Part shown: positions 29,269-36,985 of the stretch, piece by piece
How positions within the stretch are numbered: position 1 is the first letter of the stretch
Layout of the letters: every line of letters starts with the position of its first letter
Assembly: GCA_029945625.1 (NCBI GenBank)
Contig: JAQSCW010000009.1
Location: 1-47,765 of the forward strand
Source of the DNA: a bacterium
Lineage (GTDB): Bacteria > Bacteroidota > Bacteroidia > B-17B0 > Aurantibacillaceae
Length of the DNA stretch: 47,765 nucleotides
Direction: 5' to 3'
Program-made: the position numbers and the translations under genes
The notes under the pieces: model-generated
Databases searched by the model: none
What the model was told of the DNA's origin: nothing
The model's input: only the letters and a program-made list of their open reading frames with translations

Positions 29269-30156
29269 TTAAAGTCCAAAAAAGGAGATAATGTGCTGCA
29301 GCTCCTCGTCGTTACTAAACCCAAGAGAAATACTACCGCCCCCTTTCGAATTTCGTTTAAATGAGTAGGATTTATTAAAAATCTTATCCAATTCTTTAGT
29401 AATTACTTTGTCTTCAATCGACAATGGTTTTTCGATACGAATCACTTTTGGGGTCACCTTTACCTTTTCGCCGCGCGCTAAGTCTTCAATCTGCCTTACT
29501 GAAAAGTCTTGCTCCAGTGCAAGGGCAAAAATGGCTAATTGTCGGTCTTCGTTGTCGATATTAATTAGCGCCTTGGCATGGCCCATGGTGATGTCACCAT
29601 CTCTGAGCGCTTTTTGAATGGCGGCAGGAAGTTTCAACAAACGCAGGAAATTAGTAACTGTGCTGCGCTGTTTCCCCACTTTATCGCTCAGTTGCTCCTG
29701 TGTTAAATTGCATTCATCTATTAAGCGCTTGTAGGAAAGAGAAACTTCAATGGGATCGAGGTCTTCACGTTGAATGTTTTCAACGAGTGCCATCTCAAGC
29801 ATCTCTTGATCATCGGCAATACGAATGTACGCAGGCACATCGGTGAGACCTGCCATTTGGGAGGCTCTGAAACGCCGTTCGCCTGAAATGAGCTGATACC
29901 TCTCATAACCCAGTTTCCTAACGGTAATGGGTTGAATAATGCCATGCTGTTTGATACTATCACTTAGCTCCTGCAAGGCGTTTTCTTCAAAATTGGTGCG
30001 GGGCTGAAACGGGTTGGTTTCAATAGACTTAATTCTAATAACGGAAACAGAATTTACAACCGGCGCATTCTCGCCAATTCCTTTTGTGGTGATGTCTGTT
30101 CTCGCATTTTCTAACAGCGCGCTCAATCCTCTTCCTAGTGCGGGTTTTTTACTCAT
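29269..30156 (-). CDS. parB: Chromosome partitioning protein ParB
   Basis: A 295-aa CTP-dependent DNA clamp that loads at parS and works with ParA in origin segregation. The N-terminal KKPALGRGLSALL is typical. GERRFRAS (92-99) is the CTP-binding/arginine box, ENIQRED near 126-132 follows, and a helix-turn-helix (about 151-173, LTQEQLSDKVGKQRSTVTNF) recognises DNA. A short C-terminal dimerisation domain ends the protein. It starts with ATG, 82 bp after parA. No parS-like sequence (TGTTTCACGTGAAACA) is seen in the window. Confidence 0.97.
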   Translation of the reverse strand: MSKKPALGRGLSALLENARTDITTKGIGENAPVVNSVSVIRIKSIETNPFQPRTNFEENALQELSDSIKQHGIIQPITVRKLGYERYQLISGERRFRASQMAGLTDVPAYIRIADDQEMLEMALVENIQREDLDPIEVSLSYKRLIDECNLTQEQLSDKVGKQRSTVTNFLRLLKLPAAIQKALRDGDITMGHAKALINIDNEDRQLAIFALALEQDFSVRQIEDLARGEKVKVTPKVIRIEKPLSIEDKVITKELDKIFNKSYSFKRNSKGGGSISLGFSNDEELQHIISFFGL

Positions 30157-30238
30157 TGTCTTTTTTTTGTCTTTGCTAATGTAATAGGGTTCCTGGTTCG
30201 TTTCGTTTGTTCATTCTTACTCATGAGAAAAAAATTAT

Positions 30239-31075
30239 CTAAACGTCCTCGCTTAATTCTTGTTCTGATTCCTGAATATTGATCACCCGGTTACTGTCAC
30301 TGATCTTGGTTAAACCATTGCGTTGAAGTAATTCACGGGCCAGGTTCAAATAACTGGTGGAAGCTTTGCCAATAGCGTCGTGCATAATAATTGTTTTTCC
30401 AAAACTAGGTGCTTCTGCCAACTTGGTATTTCGCTGAATAAGCGTATCAAATACCATGTCCTGGAAATGAGTTTTAACTTCTTCCACCACCTGGTTTGCC
30501 AGTCTTAATCTTCCATCATACATGGTTAATAATACGCCTTCAATGTCCAGATTCGTGTTTAAGTGCGCCTGTACGATCTTAATGGTTTGCAATAGTTTTC
30601 CCATTCCCTCAAGCGCAAAATATTCACATTGAACAGGAATGATAACGCTGTCGGCCGCTGACAGTGCGTTAATAACAGTAAGTCCTAACGAAGGACAACA
30701 ATCTAAAATAATAAAATCGTATTTATCTTTTATTTTGTCGAGCGCTTTTTTCATCATGTACTCACGATTGGTGAGATTCACGAGTTCGAGTTCAACACCA
30801 ACCAAATCGGCATTTGTAGGTAAAAGCCAGAGGTTTGGTGTTTCTGTTTTGAGAATCACATCTTTTGGATGCACGCTGTCGATAATGCACTCATAAAGGC
30901 CTGCTTTTACGTTTGAGGGATCGATGCCCACGCCCGACGTTGCGTTAGATTGGGGATCGGCATCTACCAGCAAGGTTTTATATTCAAGTACCGCCAAACT
31001 TGCTGCCAAGTTGATGGCTGTTGTAGTTTTACCAACTCCGCCTTTTTGATTTGCTATGGCTATTATTTTTCCCAT
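30239..31075 (-). CDS. parA: Chromosome partitioning ATPase ParA (Soj)
   Basis: A 278-aa deviant Walker ATPase. The P-loop KGGVGKTT is at 11-18 with the signature lysine K11, followed by [14 protein letters not shown] (Walker A') and the Walker B region [11 protein letters not shown]. It is the chromosomal Soj type without an N-terminal DNA-binding extension. Its ATG overlaps the end of the upstream metallo-hydrolase gene by 13 bp, and parB follows after 82 bp. Confidence 0.97.
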   Translation of the reverse strand: MGKIIAIANQKGGVGKTTTAINLAASLAVLEYKTLLVDADPQSNATSGVGIDPSNVKAGLYECIIDSVHPKDVILKTETPNLWLLPTNADLVGVELELVNLTNREYMMKKALDKIKDKYDFIILDCCPSLGLTVINALSAADSVIIPVQCEYFALEGMGKLLQTIKIVQAHLNTNLDIEGVLLTMYDGRLRLANQVVEEVKTHFQDMVFDTLIQRNTKLAEAPSFGKTIIMHDAIGKASTSYLNLARELLQRNGLTKISDSNRVINIQESEQELSEDV

Positions 31076-31779
31076 TCTTTTGCTTTTTTTAGTGTAAGAT
31101 CGAGGTGCTTCGTTTCACCAATTTCCATTAAGGTGAGCTTTTTTCCGGCACGTTCAAATTTATGTTTCGCTTCTTCTTTGTCAATTTTTATGGCATCAAA
31201 CGTATCGTAATGCATCCCGATCACCTCCCAGCACCGAATAAAATCACATGCAATGAGGGCATTATCAACCCCCATGGTAAACACATCTCCTATCGGCAAA
31301 AATGCAAAATCAATGGTTCTGTAGTCGCCAATCAATTTCATGTCATACGTCAGGGCCGTATCTCCTGCATAATAAAAACTTCCTTTGTCACTCTCCACCA
31401 CAAACCCCATCGGGTTTCCACCATACGAGCCATCCGGTAAACTGCTGCTGTGTTGAGCTGCCACACATTTAACATTACAAAAATCCAACTTCACTTTCCC
31501 TCCAACATTCATTGCAATCATGTTTTTAATCCCTTTTTTCGACAACCACTCCTGAATCTCAAAATTACAAATTACCCTTGCATTTGTTTGTTTGGCAAGC
31601 ATTTCGGCGTCGGCTAGATGATCTTTGTGACCATGTGAAATCAAAATATAGTCTGCACGCAGTGTTTTCAAATCAATGTTTTTTGCTAACTTATTGGGGC
31701 TAATAAATGGATCAAAAAGTATTTTCTTTCCATTTATTTCTACGCCAAAACAGGAGTGCCCATAATAAGTTATGTTCAT
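31063..31779 (-). CDS. UPF0173-family metal-dependent hydrolase (metallo-beta-lactamase fold)
   Basis: A 238-aa small beta-lactamase-fold hydrolase. The zinc motif HGHKDH is at 49-54. The N-terminal [11 protein letters not shown], the AGDTALT motif and the C-terminal MHYDTF region are typical of the UPF0173/UlaG-like group. The substrate is unknown. I chose ATG 31779 over TTG 31788, which would add only MFF. It is the first gene of the unit that contains parA, overlapping it by 13 bp. No clear TAnnTTTG promoter is seen in the 118 bp upstream. Confidence 0.88.
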   Translation of the reverse strand: MNITYYGHSCFGVEINGKKILFDPFISPNKLAKNIDLKTLRADYILISHGHKDHLADAEMLAKQTNARVICNFEIQEWLSKKGIKNMIAMNVGGKVKLDFCNVKCVAAQHSSSLPDGSYGGNPMGFVVESDKGSFYYAGDTALTYDMKLIGDYRTIDFAFLPIGDVFTMGVDNALIACDFIRCWEVIGMHYDTFDAIKIDKEEAKHKFERAGKKLTLMEIGETKHLDLTLKKAKEWEK

Positions 31780-31897
31780 AAAAAACAAACAATTGAACGA
31801 AATTGCTGTTTGTAAAATTAAATTAATTACGGACTTTTCAGGCCCTTAGTTTTTAACAAAAGCGAGAAAGAATAACACATTGTGTTGATAAATTTAT

Positions 31898-32425
31898 ATG
31901 AACGAAATAGTTGTTGTAAGCTGCACCAATCGCCCAAATAGTAACACCTTAAAGGTGAGTAGAATATACCAAAACATCCTGATCAGCAAAAAAATCAGCA
32001 GTAAACTTTTAGATTTTCGTGAACTCCCCGAGAACTTAGCGTTTGGGGAAACTTTTGGAAAAAAAAGCGAAAAATACACGAAATTGATAGCCGATTATGT
32101 GACCGCCCATAATAAGTTCATCTTCATTGTTCCCGAATACAATGGGAGTTTCCCGGGAATTCTGAAATCCTTTCTCGACAGCATGCATCCCCGTGAATGG
32201 GCCGATAAAGACGTGTGTTTAGTGGGGCTGTCCGACGGGAGGGCAGGTAACTTACGTGGAATGGAACACTTAACAGGCATTTTCCAATATTTGAAAATGC
32301 ATGTGTACCATAATAAACTGCCTATTTCGATTGTGAACCAACTGCTTGATGAAGAAGGAAATTTTAACAGCGAAAGTCAGTATAAGGCCTCGGAAGCCCA
32401 AATAGAAGGGTTTGCAGCGTTCTAG
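31898..32425 (+). CDS. NADPH-dependent FMN reductase family protein
   Basis: A 175-aa flavodoxin-like protein. The N-terminal phosphate loop TNRPNSNTLK (about 10-19) binds FMN, and PEYNGSFPGILKSFLD (about 79-94) is the diagnostic family motif. GLSDGRAGNLRG lies near 110-121. Members reduce FMN, quinones, azo dyes or chromate, and which one applies here is open. It starts at ATG 31898. Its TAG overlaps the stop of the convergent gene in the palindrome CTAG. Confidence 0.85.
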   Translation: MNEIVVVSCTNRPNSNTLKVSRIYQNILISKKISSKLLDFRELPENLAFGETFGKKSEKYTKLIADYVTAHNKFIFIVPEYNGSFPGILKSFLDSMHPREWADKDVCLVGLSDGRAGNLRGMEHLTGIFQYLKMHVYHNKLPISIVNQLLDEEGNFNSESQYKASEAQIEGFAAF

Positions 32426-32880
32426 ACTTTTACGAGGTGTTTTTTGAGCCAGGTTGATTTGAGAGGTTGTTCCCATGATTCCAGTTCTTCTCCGGTATAC
32501 ACCGCGGTATCAAATACCATCGTATTCTCTGAGATCTTGTTTTCAAGTAGAAGTTGCGGAATTTTTGAGGAATGTACTACTTGCACTTGGCCCTCTCCGC
32601 GATAGGCTACCAGGAGACGATTCAGCAATTCTAGGCCGAATTTTTTTTCAGTTTCTTTCATAAAATGCTGAAGTTTGTCAATGCTGCAGCCACTGGCCGA
32701 TGCAACTTCTTCGTTCACGCGAATAACAATAATCCGTTTCTCGAAGATGTCGAAACTTGCCTCCAATCTGTTTTCATGAGCGGTCCAGCCCGATACAAAT
32801 GCCGTTCCAAGATCTCTCAATACGCGAAGTTCCGGTTCTTGAAGTTCTTTGCTGATGATATAGGTCCATACCTTTTTCAT
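32422..32880 (-). CDS. Conserved small protein of unknown function (Bacteroidota)
   Basis: A 152-aa protein beginning MKKVWTYIISKELQEPE, with the conserved-looking stretch WTAHENRLEASFDIFE and the later LLNRLLVAYRGEG. From memory, similar short proteins in Bacteroidota have been labelled ABC transporter ATPase, but no Walker motif is present, so that name is not supported. It has no signal peptide or membrane segment. Its ATG overlaps the purB stop by four bases (ATGA), so its translation is coupled to purB. Its stop overlaps the stop of the convergent FMN reductase gene. Confidence 0.75.
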   Translation of the reverse strand: MKKVWTYIISKELQEPELRVLRDLGTAFVSGWTAHENRLEASFDIFEKRIIVIRVNEEVASASGCSIDKLQHFMKETEKKFGLELLNRLLVAYRGEGQVQVVHSSKIPQLLLENKISENTMVFDTAVYTGEELESWEQPLKSTWLKKHLVKV

Positions 32881-34238
32881 AATTTTAATTCGGGATTAGT
32901 GCCGGTGTAATTATGGGGACTTATTTTTTTTAGTTCCGCTTTCAAGCCCTCCGTAATGGCCAATTCATCAATAAAACTAAGAATTGACTGTTCGGTAATG
33001 CTTGTATTGGTACGGGTCAAATTTTTAAGTGCCTCGTAAGGTTTTGGAAAACCTTCCCTTCGAAGAATGGTTTGAATAGCTTCTGCTACCACCGCCCAAT
33101 TATCTTCCAGGTCATTGTGCAACACGTGTTCGTTAAGAATGAGTTTATGTAGACCCCTCATGATACTGGTGTAAGAAATGAGTGAGTGCGCAAGGGGTAC
33201 GCCAAGATTTCGCAACACCGTGCTATCGGTGAGATCACGTTGTAAACGCGAAATGGGGAGTTTTGACGAAAGGTGTTCCAGTTGAGCATTGGCAATACCT
33301 AAATTACCTTCGGCGTTCTCAAAATCAATGGGATTGACTTTGTGAGGCATTGCCGACGAGCCCACTTCCCCCGCTTTTAGTTTCTGCTTAAAATAATCCA
33401 TACTCACATACGTCCAAATGTCGCGCGAAAGATCCACTAAAATGGTGTTAATTCGTTTGAGCGCATCGCAATACGCGGCAAGATTATCGTAGTGTTCAAT
33501 CTGAGTGGTGAATTGTGAGCGGTTTAGTCCTAATTTTCCATTTACGAAATCATTGCCAAACGAAATCCAGTTCTTTTCAGGATAGGCAACATAATGGGCA
33601 TTGAAGTTACCGGTAGCCCCGCCAAACTTGGCAGAAAAGGGAACGCTGTTCAGTTGATTAAGTTGTGCCGAAAGTCGCTCTACATAAACAAAAAACTCCT
33701 TGCCTAACCGTGTTGGCGAAGCAGGTTGACCATGTGTTCTGGCCAAAAGGGCCACATTTTTCCAGTCATGACTCAGCGCAGTTAATTTGATCACAATTTC
33801 TTTGATGGCCGGAACAAGTGTATGGATGCTGGCATCTTTTAATGATAGCGGAATGCTTGTATTATTAATATCCTGTGAGGTGAGACCGAAGTGAACGAAT
33901 TCAGAGTACTTAGAAAGTCCTAGTTTTGCGAGTTTATCTTTCACAAAATACTCCACCGCCTTCACATCATGGTTAGTAGTTTTTTCAGTTTCTTTAATTT
34001 CGAGCGCATCGTTGAGCGAAAAGTTGCTGTAAACCAAACGAAGCGCCTCTATTTGAGAGGAGTTTACTTTTGGCAATTGTGGCAATCCGAATTCCGATAA
34101 CGAAATAAAGTACTCTATTTCTACCTGAACACGGTAGCGCATAAGGCCAAACTCCGAAAAATAATTTGCCAGCGTTTCCGTTGTTTTACGGTAGCGACCA
34201 TCAATTGGTGATATGGCAGTTAAAGCACTTAGTTCCAT
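32877..34238 (-). CDS. purB: Adenylosuccinate lyase
   Basis: A 453-aa fumarase/aspartase-superfamily enzyme that acts twice in purine synthesis: SAICAR to AICAR plus fumarate, and adenylosuccinate to AMP plus fumarate. The signature loop GSSAMPHKVNP lies around residue 291-301 with the catalytic Ser. The N-terminal LTAISPIDGRY and the middle LARTHGQPASPTRLGKE place it in the longer, E. coli-like branch. It is intact and starts at ATG 34238 behind a canonical promoter. The downstream small gene overlaps by ATGA. Confidence 0.97.
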   Translation of the reverse strand: MELSALTAISPIDGRYRKTTETLANYFSEFGLMRYRVQVEIEYFISLSEFGLPQLPKVNSSQIEALRLVYSNFSLNDALEIKETEKTTNHDVKAVEYFVKDKLAKLGLSKYSEFVHFGLTSQDINNTSIPLSLKDASIHTLVPAIKEIVIKLTALSHDWKNVALLARTHGQPASPTRLGKEFFVYVERLSAQLNQLNSVPFSAKFGGATGNFNAHYVAYPEKNWISFGNDFVNGKLGLNRSQFTTQIEHYDNLAAYCDALKRINTILVDLSRDIWTYVSMDYFKQKLKAGEVGSSAMPHKVNPIDFENAEGNLGIANAQLEHLSSKLPISRLQRDLTDSTVLRNLGVPLAHSLISYTSIMRGLHKLILNEHVLHNDLEDNWAVVAEAIQTILRREGFPKPYEALKNLTRTNTSITEQSILSFIDELAITEGLKAELKKISPHNYTGTNPELKL

Positions 34239-34253
34239 AATTTTGGTAAGCTA

Positions 34254-34284
34254 CAAATGTACTACAAAAACAAGGCATTGCAAA
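34254..34284 (-). promoter_or_regulatory. Promoter of purB
   Basis: The minus strand has TTTG (34281-34284), 19 nt, TACATTTG (34254-34261). It is the same -7 sequence and spacing as the tRNA-tuf promoter and exactly the Bacteroidota consensus. The transcript should start near 34247-34249, about 10 nt before the ATG. Confidence 0.75.
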
Positions 34285-34385
34285 ACCTGATAATTCGGTG
34301 ACTCATCATGCATTGAAAGGGTAGGGGATGTGCTGAAGAGAACAATACATAAGCTGTTTTCTTTCCAAAAAAGGCAATAAATGAT

Positions 34386-34393
34386 TACCTTTG
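34386..34393 (+). promoter_or_regulatory. Candidate -7 promoter element for mtaB
   Basis: TACCTTTG matches TAnnTTTG and lies 12 nt before the mtaB ATG. Twenty nt upstream is TTTC, a near match to the -33 TTTG. The leader would be only a few bases long. Confidence 0.45.
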
Positions 34394-34404
34394 CCGCCAC
34401 ATAA

Positions 34405-35742
34405 ATGGCAAAAACCGTCGCATTTCATACCTTGGGTTGCAAACTCAATTTTTCCGAAACTTCTACTATTGCAAGAATGTTTCAGGAAAAGGGATATCAG
34501 AAAAAGAACTTTTCTGAAGCAGCTGACGTGTATGTGATTAATACCTGTTCGGTAACAGAAAATGCCGATCGCGAATGTAAATCCATTGTGAAATCGGCTC
34601 TGGCCGCCAATCCTGATGCTTTTATAGCGGTGGTAGGCTGTTATGCCCAATTGAAGCCTAATGCAATTTCCGAGATTGAAGGAGTGGACGTGGTATTAGG
34701 TGCTACCGAAAAATTCAAATTACTCAACTACATCAATTTATCGGGTAAACATACCCATGCTCAGATTCACAATTGCGAAATTTCGGAAGCCGATTTTTTT
34801 GTGGGCGCTTACAGTGTGGGTGACCGCACCCGTTCTTTCTTGAAAGTTCAGGATGGGTGTGATTATTCCTGCACGTTTTGCACCATTCCCTTGGCAAGAG
34901 GGAAAAGCAGAAGTGATACAGTGGCCAATGTGATCGCCAATGCAAATAAGATTGCCGAGAGTGGGGTGAAAGAAATTGTGCTTACGGGGGTGAATATCGG
35001 TGATTTTGGGTACGGTGAACGTATCGATGGGGATTCTAAAAAGAACAAGTCTTTTGATTTTCTTGATTTGCTGAATGAACTCGACCTAATTGAAGGAATA
35101 GAACGATTCCGCATTTCGTCCATCGAACCCAATTTATTAAAGGACGAGATTATTGATTTTGTTTCACAATCCAACAGGTTTGTGCCGCACTTCCACATTC
35201 CACTGCAGAGTGGAAGCAATGCCATTCTTAAGCTCATGAAACGCCGTTACAATCGCGAATTGTATAAAGAGCGGGTGCTGAGTATAAAAAACAACATGCC
35301 CGATTGCTGTATTGGCGTGGATGTGATTGTTGGGTTTCCGGGTGAAACCGAAGAGCATTTTAAAGAGACGTATGATTTTTTAAATCAACTTGATATTTCG
35401 TACCTCCATGTTTTTACATACAGCGAACGCGATAACACGGAGGCTATTTTGATGGAAGGCGTGGTTCCCATCGCGGAACGCAAACGGAGAAATAAAATGT
35501 TACGCATCTTGTCGGCCAAAAAACTGAGGGCGTTTTATGACAAACAACGCGGTAGTTCAAGAACGGCCATTTTTGAATATGAAAATAAGAATGGCTTCAT
35601 GTACGGATTCACCGAAAACTATATTAAGGTAAAATCTGTTTTTAATTCTGAACTCTGCAACCGTCCTCTGGGTGTGATCATTGATGATTTTGATGAGGAA
35701 GGAAATATGAATTGCAATATCAGGCAATTCGAATTAGCCTAA
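34405..35742 (+). CDS. mtaB: tRNA (N6-threonylcarbamoyladenosine(37)-C2)-methylthiotransferase MtaB
   Basis: A 445-aa radical-SAM enzyme that adds a methylthio group to t6A37 of ANN-decoding tRNAs. The N-terminal UPF0004 domain has the first Fe-S cluster cysteines, beginning with C12 in HTLGCKLNFSE and continuing with NTCSV and GCYAQ. The radical-SAM CxxxCxxC is C152, C156, C159 (GCDYSCTFC). The central HFHIPLQSGS and a C-terminal TRAM-like region follow. LGCKLN and its length are typical of the MtaB branch and not MiaB or RimO. It shares a bidirectional hairpin terminator with the convergent M48 gene. Confidence 0.92.
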   Translation: MAKTVAFHTLGCKLNFSETSTIARMFQEKGYQKKNFSEAADVYVINTCSVTENADRECKSIVKSALAANPDAFIAVVGCYAQLKPNAISEIEGVDVVLGATEKFKLLNYINLSGKHTHAQIHNCEISEADFFVGAYSVGDRTRSFLKVQDGCDYSCTFCTIPLARGKSRSDTVANVIANANKIAESGVKEIVLTGVNIGDFGYGERIDGDSKKNKSFDFLDLLNELDLIEGIERFRISSIEPNLLKDEIIDFVSQSNRFVPHFHIPLQSGSNAILKLMKRRYNRELYKERVLSIKNNMPDCCIGVDVIVGFPGETEEHFKETYDFLNQLDISYLHVFTYSERDNTEAILMEGVVPIAERKRRNKMLRILSAKKLRAFYDKQRGSSRTAIFEYENKNGFMYGFTENYIKVKSVFNSELCNRPLGVIIDDFDEEGNMNCNIRQFELA

Positions 35743-35744
35743 AA

Positions 35745-35768
35745 AAAGTTCCTGTTCGGGAACCTTTT
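35745..35768. terminator. Bidirectional terminator between mtaB and the M48 peptidase gene
   Basis: AAAGTTCC (35745-35752) pairs with GGAACCTT (35759-35766) around a 6-nt loop. On the minus strand the single mismatch becomes a G-U wobble and the tail is TTTTTTTA. On the plus strand the tail is TTTTGA. It fits the minus-strand peptidase gene best and may also serve mtaB. Confidence 0.6.
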
Positions 35769-35777
35769 GATACTGAT

Positions 35778-36575
35778 TTATGAAGGTTTATAGTATTTTT
35801 TCGCTTCAGGCATAAAGGCCTCAAGGTCTTTAATACGTGTGGCATCGCTTGGATGTGTGCTGAGCAGTTGAGGCGGTTTTTCTCCCCCCATAGAAGCCAT
35901 ACGCTGCCAAAAACCAATGGCCACTTCAGGGTCATAGCCGGCCATCGCCGCAAAGATGAGCCCCATTTTATCAGCTTCTGTTTCATGATTACGGCTGTAT
36001 TTCAGCGTGCCCAAAGTAGTACCAATGCCGTATGATTGTTCAAATATATTTCGCACCATGGCGGGTTGCGTTTGTATGGCCACTGATAAGGCCGTGCCTC
36101 CAAATTGTAACACAAGGGCCTGACTCATGCGCTGGTTTCCGTGCCTGGCAACAGCATGTGCAATTTCGTGTCCCAATACCACTGCCAAACTCTGCTCATC
36201 TTTTGTGATTGGTAACAAGCCTGTATACACCACCACTTTTCCACCTGGCATACACCAGGCGTTTATGGTATTTTCATCCACCACATTAAATGCCCAATTA
36301 AATCCATCCAGATCTCGGGTGGCTTTTTTATCTGCGTAAAACTGTTCTACTGCTTTTTGGATCTTGGTGCCGCATCGTTTAACCAATTGCACGCGCTCGT
36401 CGGAAGCCGGCAGGGGAGGGTGTTCGGAAAGAAATTTATCGTATTCTGTAAAACTCATGGCCATCATTTCACTTTCGGGCAACATGGTAAAGGCCCGCTT
36501 GCCCGTTACCACATTTTTATGACAGGAAAGTAAAAAAATAGAAAAAAGGAGAGCGGTATAAACTGTTTTTTTCAT
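35778..36575 (-). CDS. M48-family metalloprotease lipoprotein
   Basis: A 265-aa zinc protease with a lipoprotein signal (FLLSC, Cys18), so it is membrane-anchored in the envelope. The zinc motif HEIAH is at 136-140, and the third ligand Glu lies in NHETEADKMG near 190-200. The overall pattern VTGKRAF near the N-terminus and the STHPSDATRI motif near the end matches the YcaL/LoiP/BepA-like branch involved in outer-membrane protein quality control. Residues after Cys18 (HKN) do not form a surface-export signal. I prefer ATG 36575 over 36584, which would add MHL before the basic signal start MKK. Confidence 0.9.
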   Translation of the reverse strand: MKKTVYTALLFSIFLLSCHKNVVTGKRAFTMLPESEMMAMSFTEYDKFLSEHPPLPASDERVQLVKRCGTKIQKAVEQFYADKKATRDLDGFNWAFNVVDENTINAWCMPGGKVVVYTGLLPITKDEQSLAVVLGHEIAHAVARHGNQRMSQALVLQFGGTALSVAIQTQPAMVRNIFEQSYGIGTTLGTLKYSRNHETEADKMGLIFAAMAGYDPEVAIGFWQRMASMGGEKPPQLLSTHPSDATRIKDLEAFMPEAKKYYKPS

Positions 36576-36646
36576 AAGGTGCATTAAATTAAATAGTGAG
36601 CTAAAATTAAAAAATAAAACGGATCATTTGGAAGTAAACTGGAAAC

Positions 36647-36937
36647 TTAATTTTCGATTTTGGCCGAAAGGCCCCGCTCCAATAAGGCCTCGCACTGTGG
36701 TTTTAGCTGCACGAAGGTACCGTTCTTTACCACGCATTTACCGGTGTAGTGAATGAGGTAGGTGCATTGTTCGGCCTGAATTGAATCGTGCCCACATATT
36801 TTAATGAGGCATTCCGTTACAAAATCGAAGGTATTCACATCGTCATTATACAAAAGCAAGGCCTTTGTATTCTCCGTCTTCAAGCGAACATCAACGAGTT
36901 CTTGCTCCAGAATATCGGGATTTTTAAAAGTAATCAT
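36647..36937 (-). CDS. clpS: ATP-dependent Clp protease adaptor ClpS
   Basis: A 96-aa N-degron adaptor that delivers proteins with bulky N-terminal residues to the Clp unfoldase. The binding-pocket motif is YNDDVNTFDFV (N31, D32, D33) and the conserved His63 lies in LIHYTGK. By alignment with E. coli ClpS without gaps, the gate residue Met40 is Phe37 here and Met62 is Thr59, so the pocket may differ. It lies directly downstream of clpC (48-bp gap) but behind its terminator, with its own -7 candidate at 36946-36953. Confidence 0.93.
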   Translation of the reverse strand: MITFKNPDILEQELVDVRLKTENTKALLLYNDDVNTFDFVTECLIKICGHDSIQAEQCTYLIHYTGKCVVKNGTFVQLKPQCEALLERGLSAKIEN

Positions 36938-36945
36938 CTGTGATA

Positions 36946-36953
36946 CAAAGGTA
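36946..36953 (-). promoter_or_regulatory. Candidate -7 promoter element for clpS
   Basis: The minus strand reads TACCTTTG, a TAnnTTTG match, 8 nt upstream of the clpS ATG. It directly abuts the T tract of the clpC terminator. No -33 TTTG is seen at the right distance because that position falls in the terminator stem. Confidence 0.35.
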
Positions 36954-36979
36954 AAAAAACCCCGGAAAAGATCCGGGGT
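36953..36979 (-). terminator. Intrinsic terminator of clpC
   Basis: On the minus strand, 7 nt after the clpC stop, ACCCCGG pairs perfectly with CCGGGGT around a 7-nt loop and is followed by TTTTTT. It separates clpC from clpS. Confidence 0.88.
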
Positions 36980-36985
36980 CTTGAT

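Noticed and set aside
32422-32880. ABC transporter ATPase annotation for the 152-aa protein
   Set aside because: No Walker A, Walker B or ABC signature motif is present and the protein is too short for an ABC ATPase.
33119-33132. AACACGTGTT as a possible parS site
   Set aside because: Only the CACGTG core agrees with TGTTTCACGTGAAACA; the flanks differ and it lies inside purB. A similar CACGTGAAGA in gyrA (near 41414) also matches only half.
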